Assembly (NCBI GenBank): GCA_911728435.2
Contig: OU452203.1
Span: 19,241,651 to 19,305,650, forward strand
Reading direction: 5' to 3'
From: Apoderus coryli
Lineage: Eukaryota; Arthropoda; Insecta; Coleoptera; Attelabidae
DNA length: 64,000 nt
Shown here: positions 1 to 11,346 of the stretch, piece by piece
Layout: every line of letters starts with the position of its first letter
Numbering within the stretch: the first letter of the stretch is position 1
Notes under the pieces: generated by a model
Database searches by the model: none
What the model saw: only the letters and a program-made list of their open reading frames with translations
What the model was told of the DNA's origin: nothing
Program-made: the position numbers and the translations under genes

Positions 1-912
1 AGCATTATGGATTCAAAATAAAAATGTGGTAAAAGAAGAGAAAATTAATTCGGTAAAAAGTGCTTAGCCTCAACTTCGCCTTTTGTGTAATTAATTTCAC
101 ACAATAAAGTCATTATTATTATTATTATGGATTGTGTTCAAAATGGGGTTCCAAACAAATCATTATCAAACAAGTAACTGGGTCAGTTTCTGTGTGAGAT
201 AAAAAAAAAACGTGTTTTATTAATTGAAACGTTTGATTCTGCAAAACTACCTACTTGTTGGAACATTTCCTTTCTTTGCAAAGCGGGAAACAGTAAGTTA
301 AAATTAAAAACTTCAGACAAACGAATCAATCTCTTGAAGAAATAATAATAAAAAATTATTTACACAAAATACAATTATATATTTCTTAAGAAAGGTTGTT
401 TTGAGCAGAAAAGCTTCGAATGGTTCCTGCCTAACAATATTAAGTTTAATTTGTTTTATTATTTTTTTAACGGCTTTATTTTTTCTAACAATACAAATAA
501 TTATTATTGTCACTTTGTATTTTTCCGTGTGCAAGATTAAAGTAATAATTATTAAATAAATATCGAATTTATTTTTTCATAAAATATTGCTCTATAACAT
601 TAATTAGATTTATTTTTATTTAGATTTAAGAGAAAAGTTTTACACAAATAACTAGATGTGTGTTTTTTTTTGTAAATATACATAGGTATTGGTAAATTCC
701 TCTGTAGTACAATAATTATTATTATATTGGTCTCAAAGCATTAATATGAATTCTAATATCTACATAATATAAAGTAGGTATTCAAATTTTATATAACAAA
801 TCGAGAGTTTACATAAGGTAATTAGTGTAATTTGAATTAAACACTTTTTAGGTGGTCTATAGTATTACTGATGGTATAGAAATAAAAGTATTGGTTTTTT
901 ACATGATGTGTT
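1..912. other. AT-rich intergenic DNA, no gene seen
   Basis: This stretch is very AT-rich, with short ATT runs near 108-128 and no ORF with a recognisable product. A 73-codon minus-strand frame at 313-534 is lysine/isoleucine-rich, as expected by chance in such DNA. I see no RNA gene or mobile-element end. Confidence 0.5.
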
Positions 913-1106
913 TTATTTATTGATTCCTTCCACAAGTTGATGATGATTATATATTCCGCTTTCCGGAGCTCTAAATACTGAAGTTTTGCTTACAGCTTCA
1001 GCAATGAAGTTTGTTGATAAAACATTACTTTGTACCTGCATAATAATCTCCAATGATTTGTCTTTAGTCAGAACCCGTGATAATCTGTTTCTTTTTTTTT
1101 ATTATC
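913..1106 (-). CDS. Exon-like ORF end of unknown gene, possibly decayed
   Basis: On the minus strand an open frame runs from about 1106 to a TAA at 913-915. It gives roughly 60 residues of ordinary protein composition, including KDKSLEIIMQVQSNVLSTNF and SVFRAPESGIYNHHQLVEGI, and an AATAAA overlaps the stop. That arrangement resembles a last exon. However, the upstream boundary is a purine-rich run ending in CAG, a poor splice acceptor. Further protein-like fragments on the same strand (about 1140-1320) lie in other frames with stops between them. It may therefore be a pseudogene rather than a live exon. I do not recognise the protein. Confidence 0.25.
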
Positions 1107-1914
1107 AGATTTAACGCACCTTTCATGTTGAAAGCTTCGGTCAAGTCTTGAAATAGGGCACTGAACATTGCTGACACAGATATGAATATAAGTATATATC
1201 TTCAAGTTTACATCGCTGAATACAATTTTTTACAACATTTTCCTTGTTGCTAAAAGTTTTCCTCTAAATAAATCTGGACAAAATCCTGAGACCGCCTTTG
1301 TGGCTTCAAATTTTATAAAAAATTAGTTCAAATTTTATTGGTCGACAAAACTCCGAGTTCTGAGGATACCTCCTAAGCGATCTTGTAATATATGATTAAA
1401 ATAATCTATAGTTGTTTTATTTTAAATAAAAAAAACATTGATAACTGGTAGTAACGATTCGAAAAAATTTTTATATAAACTTCCCACTTAATTTGCACTT
1501 CTTAAGGAAATACGCCACTGTCAATGATGGAACATGGCGGCCTACTACATTAGCAGTTCGCGCATCTGTCAATCTCTATTCTCTGGATTATGCCCTGATT
1601 TATGAATATGCTGTATTAACCCGGGGATGTTTTGTGGGGAAGAAAATAAACCATCATAATTTTTTAATTAGTAGAAACCAACTACCATTGTTTATAAAGA
1701 CAATGCAACTACTTACTACACTACATGAATGAGGTGATCATCATATTTCTCGATAGTGAAAGCCTTAATCGATAGGTGATTTTATTTTCACTTTTGTCAA
1801 TTGTCAGTATATATTGCTCAACTCAAAGAAATTTAGTTGTCAGTAGAAAAAGTGTTGTTTATGTATGTCGTATGTCGGCATTTTCAATAGTTTAATAATT
1901 AAACATTATAAAGT
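1107..1914. other. Upstream region of the FAM98 gene
   Basis: No recognisable coding sequence apart from the decayed minus-strand fragments mentioned for the neighbouring ORF. The 79-codon plus frame at 1493-1732 has no match I recognise. The FAM98 promoter and 5' UTR should lie in the last few hundred bases. CGATA/ATCGATA motifs at about 1750-1755 and 1768-1774 resemble DREF-type housekeeping promoter sites of insects. Confidence 0.35.
1748..1774. promoter_or_regulatory. Possible DREF-like promoter motifs
   Basis: Two CGATA-containing motifs (TCTCGATA at 1748-1755 and AATCGATA at 1767-1774) lie about 150 bases before the FAM98 start codon. In flies the related palindrome TATCGATA binds DREF at housekeeping promoters. 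Neither copy is the complete palindrome, so this is only suggestive. Confidence 0.18.
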
Positions 1915-4900
1915 ATGTCCAAATTAACTGATAAAATAATTAATGGACTGCAAGACATTGGGTAAATATTTATATAGTAGCTAGCAACAGCTTGCTTTCA
2001 TAACGATACTTTTTCGTAGCTATTCTGGTCCATTGGTGGACAAATCCAAACTAAATGCGGCAGCTGAGAGCGGTCCTAAAAGCATAGAGTACACAACTGT
2101 AGTCAGCTTTCTCACGAATGAAATACGTACATTAGTAGGTGTTGATGAGGAAGTTAATTCAATATCGTCTCCAGAAAATTCTGTAGAGTTTGTCATGGAA
2201 ATATCTTCATTTTTGAAAGAGCTTAGTACGTATTTGTAATATAAGCCTATGATTGATTTATTGTGTTCATATTATTTATTTAGATTGTCCATACGATTGT
2301 TTAACACAAGGTTTAGTATCTGAAAGACTGCAAATTGTATCTGATCGACTGTTACTACTAGACTTTCTAATAACTGAATTAATGGCAGCTCGTATTGCAC
2401 AACATAAGAAACCCGAGAAGAAAATTGAACTTAAACTGGTAGGTTTTGATCATTGTACGCAATGATGAAAGCTACATGTTAATATTTCAGCAAGAGACAT
2501 CTGAAGGCGCTGATATGAGACAGATCCTCCAAACATTACGATTTCCTAAGCCGCCAGCTAACATAACCCTTAAACAATTGTTTGATAAACTAGACACGAC
2601 TATACCGATTGTTCTTAAAAAGGCTGGAATGGACATTATTGGTAATGGAATATTTAATGGACATTTGTCGGAGAAGCAATGGCAAGTTCTTACCAATGTC
2701 CAGAATGATTTGAATAATGAATATAAAATTAGGCGTGAAATGTTATTAACTAGGCTTGATGTTACCATACAATCGTTCCAGGTAATTTGTTCACTTTTCA
2801 TAAAAATTCTATTATTGAATTATGTTGTATTTATTTTTTAGTGGTCAGATAAAACTAAGGGTAAAAATGACGTATTTGAAAAGGTGTACCATGAGAAAAG
2901 GAAATTGTTACAAGTTGATGCTGATGTAGATTTGGCTGATTTATTGGCTGCCAGAACAGACTTGGCCGTTATTGAGAAAACCAGTAGTTCTTCTGTGAGG
3001 AAAAATACTCGATCAGCTTTGAATAAAATTCTAATTGGGCAGGTGAGAGTCTTTTTTTCGAACTAAGTTAGTGTTGCAAGATTGCAAGCGACGAGACAAA
3101 TGTCCAATGTCCGGAAACATAATTGATATATTAAATTGGATTATTGTAGGTGCCGGATAGGGGTGGTCGCAGTTGGGAGCAGGCCCCACCACCGCCAGAA
3201 ATGCCATCGTGGCAACAACGATCAACAGGCCCAGCAGGTGGAGGACGTGGTGGTGGTAACCAATCCAATTTTTCAAGAGGACGAGGCGGAAGGGGAGGTT
3301 ATCAAGGTCGTGGTGGAGGTAGAGACGACTTCCAACAACGAAACGATAACCAAGGTGGTGGTGGTTACAATAATAGTAACCGGATGGACTTCAAACAAGG
3401 GAATGATAATCGAGGATCGTCATCTGGTAGTGCAGGATATCTCAGTTTTGACGCCCCAGCCGAATATTCAAACAGGTGAGATTGTCAAGAGTTTTTACTG
3501 TATAAGCTGCCTCTATAACTATAAGAAGAAACTTCAATACATAGTATTGTATACCCTGAAAGTGTGCGAGCTAGCTGGTGCTGTGTGCAATAAGGATGGA
3601 TCCATCTTCTCCCACAGCCTCTTCACAAATCCCAACTGCTCCAAAGAAGTAAAATAGAGTTTTATAGTGGCTAATTTTGTCATTAGTCTTGGGATCATTT
3701 TCATGATTCTTTCAAGTTCAGATCAAATTGTACTTTATCTGTCGCAGGTTATTTTTCGGAAGTAGAGTACAGTATGGAAAAGCTGTTGGGCATATATTTT
3801 GTGTTTTCGTAGAAGAAGTATTTCTTCAAAAATAAAATGATTTTTTCAGGGATAATCGTGGCAATTTCCGTGGTGGTAGAGGAGGTGGTCGGTACGATAA
3901 TGCAGGAGGTGGCAACAACTATCGCAGCTTCGACGATAATAGGAGTTTCGATAACAACTATAGTGGTAGTTTCGGAGGTAGCAGAAGTAATTATGATAGA
4001 AGGGATAGCGGCGGTTCGTATGGTAGTCCTGAATATCAGCAGACTAAACGTCCGAAGACATATGACAATTTCCAGGTAAGAATTACGTGAAAATAATATT
4101 AAGTCTACACTTTTTTATTATAGTTTTAAATTCCTTTGCTGCCATACTAATAAAATTACGTGCCGAAGCAATTAAATATAGTTTGGGAAATAAATCGATA
4201 GTTGTGCAGCTGGTGGCCCTATCTTGCTAAAGTCATACCTAAATTTGACGCTGAAGGTGCATCATGGACACGGGAATATGTTTGACTACTAATAGTAAAT
4301 GCGTCTGACGAACTTGCCTACAGCTGCTGCAGTTTTTGCATTATTTTCTAAGAATTGGCTTTGCCACACAGTATCCATTTTGAAAGTAATTTTACAATAT
4401 TTCTAACGTTGTTCAAGAGTAAATTAATCCATGTCGTAAAACTTTGAGCGCATGTCAAAATGATTCAAAAGTAAGCAAGAGATGAAGAAAAAAACCGTTT
4501 GATGTGTCTTCAGTCACCATACATGTTTCGAGGCACCAGGCCTCCATCAGTGGTGGGTTCTATCTTACGAAAAGCTGGCGTATACGTATGTTGTATCGGT
4601 AACATATTAGCGTATCTTGCTTTCAGACATTAATGCATCTCCCTTTTCTTGTTGTCCTTAACTGTATTTAACTGCACAACGCCAGCTTTTCGTAAGATAG
4701 AACCCACCACTGATGATGAGGCCTGGTGCCTCGAAACATGTGACTGACTGAAGACCCTTGGAGGAATTTATTAAATTTATTTCGTGGAGATTGACTTTTA
4801 TTTCCCACATTAAATATCTCACTCGACTTGAATATGGACTACTTCTTTAAATTGAAAAACGTTTAAATTCAAATGCGTTCAGTTATAAGAAAATGGTTTG

Positions 4901-5042
4901 ATTTTTGGTCCTCTTTATTTTCTAGGCCAACAAAACAACTTATGCTGATCAATACGTTCAAGAACGCGAACATAATCAACAGTACGGCCGCAGAGATAAC
5001 TTTAGAGGCCGCGCTAACTATAATCGAGGTGGTTACCGATAA
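1915..5042 (+). CDS. FAM98: FAM98-family protein, 8 coding exons
   Basis: Exons by GT-AG rules: 1915-1961, 2020-2225, 2284-2438, 2491-2781, 2842-3042, 3150-3475, 3850-4075 and 4926-5042. They join in frame to 522 residues. Residues about 10-330 follow the conserved FAM98 domain; recognisable blocks are SGPLVDKSKL after exon 1, RFPKPPANIT in exon 4, RREMLLTRLDVTIQSFQWSD across exons 4-5 and VPDRGGRSWEQAPPPPEMPS at the start of exon 6. The C-terminal third is a Gly/Arg/Asn-rich RGG tail. Vertebrate FAM98 proteins belong to the tRNA-ligase complex with RTCB and DDX1 and bind RNA and PRMT1; the same role here is inference. The start was chosen because it is the first in-frame ATG and the N-terminus fits the family. 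AATAAA at 5225-5230 is a likely poly(A) signal. Intron 7 holds an inverted repeat with ribozyme-like motifs. Confidence 0.93.
4515..4555 (-). ncRNA. Hammerhead ribozyme-like motif (left arm)
   Basis: Read on the minus strand the order is: CACCA (4551-4555), CTGATG core (4545-4550), stem II GAGGC/GCCTC with loop CTGGT, GAAAC (4525-4529), self-complementary ACATGT as stem III, cleavage-site A at 4520, then TGGTG (4515-4519). CACCA and TGGTG pair perfectly as stem I. This is the type I plan with a palindromic stem III, which in known metazoan copies works as a dimer. One lesion is visible: the A closing the CUGAUGA core seems missing before stem II, so activity is doubtful. Confidence 0.6.
4705..4746 (+). 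ncRNA. Hammerhead ribozyme-like motif (right arm)
   Basis: CACCA (4705-4709), a full CTGATGA (4710-4716), one extra T, stem II GAGGC/GCCTC with the same CTGGT loop, GAAAC (4733-4737) and ACATGT (4736-4741). Downstream of stem III the sequence differs from the left arm: the partner of CACCA is lost, and the base at the cleavage position is G rather than A, C or U. It therefore looks inactive. It lies in the sense orientation of FAM98. Confidence 0.55.
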
Positions 5043-5306
5043 GATGGATAATGAAATTAACTAATGTGTATATCAACTTTTTACATTAATTTGCTTTTTA
5101 TTAACTTGAATATAAATACTACTACTAAATTAGAGTTAAGGAATTAATCACGTGTAATTTCAATAATTACTTTATTCATATGTAATGTCATTATTACGAG
5201 TAGTATTAAAATTGTGTAAAATGCAATAAACGAGCTTGAAGGTGCCAAGACTAACTTTTTCACACAAAAATTATGAAATAACGCCCATTGATAACTTTTC
5301 TAACAG

Positions 5307-5531
5307 CATCGACTAATCCTAGGTGTCTGCCGTTGTCCACATTTCTTGAACTCTCCATACCAACTAGAAATTGTCGGTTCATGTGGTGCTTTATTGCCAA
5401 AAACAGAGCTTCAGTATGCACAATTAAAAAGACAGAGTCCCAGTATTGGCTTAGATTTGAGCAAAGGTACGAAATTTTTGAATACAGATTTACGTGCGTT
5501 TTATCATAACTGTATGGGAAAATCATATTAG
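5307..5531 (+). CDS. Unidentified exon-like ORF between FAM98 and delta-COP
   Basis: An open frame ends at TAG 5529-5531, with AATAAA about 30 bases later (near 5560), as in a real 3' exon. Possible splice acceptors are CTAG at about 5320-5324 and about 5365-5370. The frame reads like protein, for example ALLPKTELQYAQLKRQSPS and IGLDLSKGTKFLNTDLRAF. I do not recognise the family. It could be a last exon of a gene that splices across FAM98, or a retro-copied fragment. Its likely phase does not match the end of FAM98 exon 7, so an alternative FAM98 ending is unlikely. Confidence 0.3.
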   Translation, partial: HRLILGVCRCPHFLNSPYQLEIVGSCGALLPKTELQYAQLKRQSPSIGLDLSKGTKFLNTDLRAFYHNCMGKSY

Positions 5532-5813
5532 GTACTCTTTAAAAGGTTTTCTTTTTATTCAATAAAATTTGCATATTAGTACTTAACATATATTTTATTT
5601 TATATAAGTAAATAAAAATAACTCGTTACAAACGTATTCCATCAAATGTTTTTGTACAAAAAGCAACGAATATAAGTAATGGATAAAAGATTAGTAAAAT
5701 ATTCTATACAAAATAATCATAATCCAGTTTTAAACTTGGTATAATGGATTTTTTTTTAATTTTAACCTTGCCTATGCTATCTTTTCCACCAAATCTTGAG
5801 ACAAAAATATATT
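5532..5813. other. Short 3' region between convergent genes
   Basis: AT-rich DNA containing the delta-COP 3' UTR. TTTATT hexamers (AATAAA on the minus strand) near 5554 and 5593 could serve as its poly(A) signal. No other feature is visible. Confidence 0.4.
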
Positions 5814-8193
5814 TTAATCTATTTCATATTTATCTGGAAACAGTACCGACTCCACTGAATGCTTTACCGGAGAATCATCATCCACCAATAAAACATCTAC
5901 AATCTAAATAATTTCACATTAATGATTTCCAATCATTATTGACAATAATTACTTCAAAGCCAAGGTCTAAATAAATCACAGTTCTAATTCTGGGACTGTG
6001 GTTTCTCTAAACCTCGATCTAAGAGCACCTTAACGTACCTTTATACGAGCATATGATGATTTCGATGTAAAGGACACAGTTACTGGGAAAAAATCATTAG
6101 GGATTGATTTGGGTGCATTAAATTCTAATGATCCAGTTTTATTTGTGGCATCTATCAGTGGCAAGCTCCATGTTATATGGTTACGTCTTGACTCGTGCGT
6201 ATATGTTCCGTCACATTCTCCAACTACAGGACTACAACCAATTCTGAAAATGAAAGGCAACAAGCAATCTTTTACTACTTTTGTTCCAAAGATTTAAGCA
6301 AGACAACCTTCTGACGATAGAAACGCAACAACTAGATAGCTGGACAAGATTTTAACTTATTTTACAACTAAATTCAATTTGTCTAATAATAAATACTTAC
6401 GGTAGTGGAATTGTAATATTGACATCGACGAGTTCCAAATAGAGATGTTCCAGTTCAAACTCAATATTGACATCACAGCTTCCATCTCCAGCTGCCGAAG
6501 GCCAGCAATTAATTAACAGTGGTACACAACTTTCTTCTGTCGTTTGCAATCGCCATTTCAACACACCGACATCAGTGTGAAGAGGAAACGGTTTACCAGA
6601 TTGTTTGAGACCAATCTGAAAACAAATAGTCATAGAAGACCAACTAGGGAAAATTTCTGAAAATAGAGGATCCAGCTCGATAGCAGACTTACCTGTGATT
6701 TTAGTTTGAACAATTCCTTATCAACATTTGGATGCGTTTGTAACTGTACACCGTGCACATCTTTATTCTCCAATTGCACACGAATTTTGCCCCATTTTTC
6801 ATTACCTACATGAAGAGTGACCAGACCTAACAGTTCGAATTGTTGAACGCCACCTTCACGTCCAATACGTACTACCAATTTTTCTTCTAATCTCAGATGG
6901 ACACTAGAATATCACAATAGTTACAATAAAAATTTGTGTAAAATATATTTTACATACTCATCTATGTCAGGTTTGATTGCGGGTGTCTTAGTTCCTGGTT
7001 GTGAAATACTGTTAGATCCCGGTGCTACGACTTTTTCACCTTCTGATTTCAATTGATCAACGAATGATTCCACGTCTCTGTTTTTGCCACCTAATTTCAT
7101 ACCACGTACTTTCCTATTACAACAGAAAGAACAAGTATTTACATTGGATTCCCCTCTTTATCGTAATCTCTTAATTAGCCAAGTAGTACTTACTGTACTG
7201 GAGCTGTATATGCGGGTGGTTTAACGTCATTCGACAGATTTGCTGTATCACCAACAGATGGTACTGGTGTGTAATTGTTTGATGATGTGTTTCCGAAACC
7301 TGCACTGTTGCCAAACGATGCTTTAATACCTTTTTTAGTTGCCTCCAAGCGTTGTCTTTGGAACTCTTTAGCTTTTTCACGCATTTTAAGTTTAGCTTCG
7401 CGTTCTTGCGTCTAAAATACAAATAAATACAGGTTTTATCGTTTATTTAAACATAATTCAAAAATGTTTACCTGTCTAACTGCTTGATAAACCTTCTCTT
7501 CATGAGAATCCATTTCAACGAATGTACGAATCTGTGAAAGATTAACACTTTCTCTGTAACCTAGAGCAACGATCTCATCAAAGGCAAAAATTAAATTAAA
7601 GGCATTTTCTGCTATCTCACTTTCATCCAAAGATCTACAATACTCTGGTATCTAAAAATTAAAATATACAATAAAATAGTGAATAGATTAACAAAGTATT
7701 CCGTCTAAATGTATAGATATATTTATTACACATTTACCACTCTAGCAAACAAGCGTAAGGTCTCTAAATCTTCCAGTATATTACTGGCCCTTGTTGTTAT
7801 AAGCAACATGTAAAGCTTTTCCAATGGTTGATAAACATAACGCACTGAATCTGTTTCGACAAATGTATGCTGTGTACCGGTTGGAATAAGTTTAGGGAAC
7901 GCTGCTAGTAGTCCTTCTATACGTGCTTTGGTCATTTCGACGAATTGTCGCGAAACAATCACTACAAAATCCATACAAAACAATTATATGATTTCATGTT
8001 AATTATAGATAATTATATATACCTTTTCCTGCTTTTGTGCAAACTGCTGCAGCTATTAACACCTAAAATATAACAAAATATTGTTATTAAACCTACATAC
8101 TAATGGTCAACTTCATGTGATATTTTTAATGTTTTTAATCAAACCACTGTAGTAAAAGTTATTGTTATCGAAAGATGTATATATTTTTACCAT
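5814..8193 (-). CDS. ARCN1: Coatomer subunit delta (delta-COP, archain)
   Basis: Ten coding exons on the minus strand: 8191-8193 (ATG only), 8023-8062, 7738-7961, 7472-7651, 7194-7411, 6958-7113, 6693-6903, 6401-6615, 6039-6243 and 5814-5903. They join in frame to 513 residues; human archain has 511. Residues about 1-140 form the longin-like N-terminal domain (blocks [39 protein letters not shown] and [15 protein letters not shown]). A charged, low-complexity linker follows, then the mu-homology domain from about 270 to the end, with [13 protein letters not shown] and [12 protein letters not shown]. The terminal DKYEID matches the family's DKYEI ending. Delta-COP is part of the F-subcomplex of the COPI coat and binds retrieval motifs on Golgi-to-ER cargo. 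The single-codon first exon followed by an intron is supported by a clean ATG|GTAAAA boundary. No lesion is seen. Confidence 0.95.
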
Positions 8194-10852
8194 TTTGTGG
8201 CTGTAGATGCTGCAAAATAATTAACCCTTATTATTTTATTTTAAAAAACATTACACCCTTCTTTGCAAAAGAAAAAGATGACGTTGACGTGTGCGCTAAT
8301 GACACGATATGGTGTGACACGACGCATAATTTTAAATAACCAACCCGAGAATAAGAAAATCCCTAAATCTTGTTAAACAAAAAGTGTTTTTGTAAACAAA
8401 TAATATTCACTCTTTCCACCTAGAGAATTCTAATCCTCTATGATGTGACCGTTGTTAATGACATTGACGGTTCACGATTTATAAGTTTGTTTCAACATAC
8501 CTAACTATGAAAATAATTTTAAAAAAATCCTTTTTTCCACAAGAGCCTGGTAATGAAAATTTATTTTATTTCTTCGGGAAAAATTAAGTTCAAGAAGTCC
8601 TCACCGTTTTGTCAATTCTAAAGAAGTGTTCACATACATACATATTATTGAGGTTTTTCTTTCCCCTGCTTTTGTAGGAGACGTGATTACATTTCCACAT
8701 ATTTACGCCAACATTTCTTACAAAAATACTTACCATAGGTGGAATGAATATGTACCTAGTATGAATTAATACGTCACGAATCCAAAAATTGTGGGTGGAG
8801 GTGACAGTTTGTACGTAAAGTCAATATGGTGAAGATAGGAATATATCGTCTTAGGTAGTGCCAAAATTTTTAGTTACACAACTTTTCAAATTTTATTTCC
8901 CATACAATTTTTATTGATTAAGTTCCTGATCTCATAAGTTTGCAAGCCACTAAGTTGTGTTGGTGCAATTAATATTGTCCTGTGATTATTATTAGGTAAG
9001 TAAAAAGTGAATATTTAAATAAACGCAAATCTTATTTAGTTTTTTGTAATAAATTCATTTATTTGCCAACGAAATTTATAATAATATAATTACTTTTATT
9101 CTATACTTAGTATGAATAAAATTGATCAATGTCAAGGTGAATATGATTTAATTAAGGGTATAAAACCGTTACATTACAACAAAATAAGTATATCTATATT
9201 TTTGAAAAGTTGCAATTTTTATAATATTTTTATTAGGTCACATGTTATAGTGGGTGTACAATCAACCCTAGAATTTTGATTACATAAGTCACGGATCGTA
9301 AAATGTACCTACTATACTAACCTTTGCGTTGTAGTTTAAGAATGAATTAAAGTTTAATCCATCTAACCTTATCATAATATACAATATCAATTATTAATAA
9401 TTGAAACCTATTGAATTCTAAAAGCTAATCTTATCAGTTTATTATCTTAAATAAAGAATAATTAAAATTTAAGCCAACAGCACGCGTGTCTCATTTTTAA
9501 ATCACGTGGATGACGTAATTTGATGACGTATGTGCTAAAATCGGCTAATAGGTTTCACAACGTTGCCGTATGTCAATGATTGATGTATTCATATAAACAG
9601 CAAAAGTGAAAATCACCTATTTTTCTAATAATATATGGAGTAGTTATTATTTTATGTATGAATAATTGAAATTTTAAATATAATGTCTATATGATACTCG
9701 TGAAGAGATTCGTTACGTATCGACCTAATAATTTTGTACATGTATTATCGGCATTCTGACAACGTTGTTAAGAATGTAAAAAAAATAACCTCAATTATAC
9801 ACGTGTTCGCAAAATCTGACAATGAATGCCAATTGTTACATTCTCGCTTTGTGATTTGTGACATGGTATCATTGATCTAATAATACTAGAGTTAGTATTT
9901 ATATTTTATTTGTTGTTATAATATACATACGGTCTAGTACGGAGTGTTCTAAATTGTATTTTTAAGTTTTTAAAGTATAGTGGGCAGGAAACTTTAATAG
10001 GGCAAGGTCTGTTACTGTGTTGTATGTACCAAATTTTTGGCTCACTTATCTAACAGGTATGTTGTTTACTAGTGTTTATCCAAATGTTATACCTAAGTAG
10101 TCTAAAGTCATGCATTTTTAAATAGTATGATTTCCAAAATGTTAAGAGATACCTAATTAAAATTGAACATTAAAATAGGAGTTTTGTAATCCTTTTTAGA
10201 GAACGATTAATATTCATAATATCCCTTCGACTTAAAAGCCATTGTTTTTCATTTAGACTAATAATTGTAACCATGAAACTTTGTATAATCACTGTAATTA
10301 TATTAAAGTTAATACATATTACAAAAACACACGAACTAGATATAATTACAATACTACACTTCACTGGTATGTCAGGTGGCTTAGTGCAGAAATGTTGGTG
10401 ATAACGGGGGCTATACGAATGTAGCGCATGTCCTTGTGGCTTTAGCAGCATTTGCGGAAGCCCATATTCCAATATCCGCCAACAACATAAAAACAGGAGT
10501 TCAAGGGAATGCAAACTTTGCTGTTCCCTTCTTAACTCTGGAGAAATTGGAGCAAGGTCAGGAGTTTTTGTTTTGGAGGATTGCTGGCCTATTATACTAA
10601 CTGCTATGGTGTGCCGACAGTTGCGTAGGAGCTTCGTTTTAGGTGTAGTGATTCTGTCTGTCACTACTTTACGAAATGGTTCCACAGTGAAAAAAAAACC
10701 AAGAACACCGTGGCCTGTCTTCTGCGCATTATACGAGATTTTTAGAATCACAATCCGCTGCTCCTTTTAGCTGCCTCTAAGAAGAATCTGGTTGAATTCG
10801 TAGTTTATCTTTGGATTTTTTCGTTACAGAATAAGTAAATTATTTATTAAAT
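8194..10852. other. Intergenic and 5' UTR region of delta-COP and cytochrome c
   Basis: The two genes are divergent, so both promoters lie here. A good donor AACAG|GTATGT at 10056/10057 and an acceptor CGTTACAG just before 10830 would give cytochrome c a non-coding first exon and an intron of about 770 bases. This is inference. The long minus frame at 10170-10751 and a plus frame at about 10390-10592 are not recognisable and lie inside that proposed intron. The rest is AT-rich with no repeats that I could match. Confidence 0.4.
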
Positions 10853-11346
10853 ATGGGTGTACCAGCTGGTGATGTAGAAAAAGGCAAAAAAATCTTCATC
10901 CAAAGATGTGCTCAATGTCATACAGTAGAAGCTGCTGGTAAACACAAGACCGGACCAAATTTGCATGGATTAATTGGTAGGAAAACGGGTCAAGCTGCTG
11001 GATTCACCTACACGGACGCTAACAAAGCCAAAGGTAAATTAGGTCATAATTTAGTTCGTAATTTAGTATCAATTCCGAACATTTCGAGGACTTCTAAGGG
11101 TCTAAAATGCTGATGACATATCACGACTAAAAATATTCTAACTTTTTGTTGTACAATAATTTGATCTATTAGCTAATTTAATATTTTGTTCTTTTGATAG
11201 GAATCACGTGGAACAAAGACACATTATTCGAATATCTAGAAAACCCGAAAAAATATATCCCCGGCACAAAGATGGTGTTCGCTGGATTAAAGAAACCACA
11301 AGAACGAGCTGATCTTATCGCTTATTTGGAAGATTCAACAAAGTAA
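10853..11346 (+). CDS. Cyt-c: Cytochrome c, mitochondrial electron carrier
   Basis: Two coding exons, 10853-11033 and 11201-11346, split as G|GA within GITWNKD, give 108 residues, the usual insect length. The haem-binding motif CAQCH is at residues 19-23 and the axial methionine is Met85 in GTKMVFAG. The [15 protein letters not shown] and [11 protein letters not shown] blocks are intact. The protein shuttles electrons from complex III to complex IV in the intermembrane space and can trigger apoptosome assembly. An acceptor just upstream of the start suggests a spliced 5' UTR. AATAAA at about 11643 is a likely poly(A) signal. No defects are seen, so this is a live gene rather than one of the common processed copies, which lack the intron. 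Confidence 0.97.

Larger units (their letters stand above)
4506..4754. mobile_element. Inverted-repeat element in FAM98 intron 7
   Basis: Two arms of about 76 bp (4506-4581 and 4679-4754) are near-perfect inverted copies separated by about 97 bp. Each arm carries a hammerhead-ribozyme-like core, in opposite orientation. The element is wholly inside the 850-bp last intron. The layout recalls inverted terminal repeats of Penelope-like elements or non-autonomous retrozyme-type repeats; the exact class cannot be settled by eye. Confidence 0.7.

Noticed and set aside
3136..3657. 173-codon ORF over FAM98 exon 6
   Set aside because: It is a different-frame shadow of the RGG-coding exon; GGN-rich codons keep several frames open.
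5260..5526. 88-codon minus-strand ORF in the FAM98/delta-COP gap
   Set aside because: It is the antisense shadow of the more protein-like plus-strand frame ending at 5531.
10170..10751. 193-codon minus-strand ORF upstream of cytochrome c
   Set aside because: Composition changes along its length, no recognisable motif, and it overlaps the likely cytochrome c 5' UTR intron.
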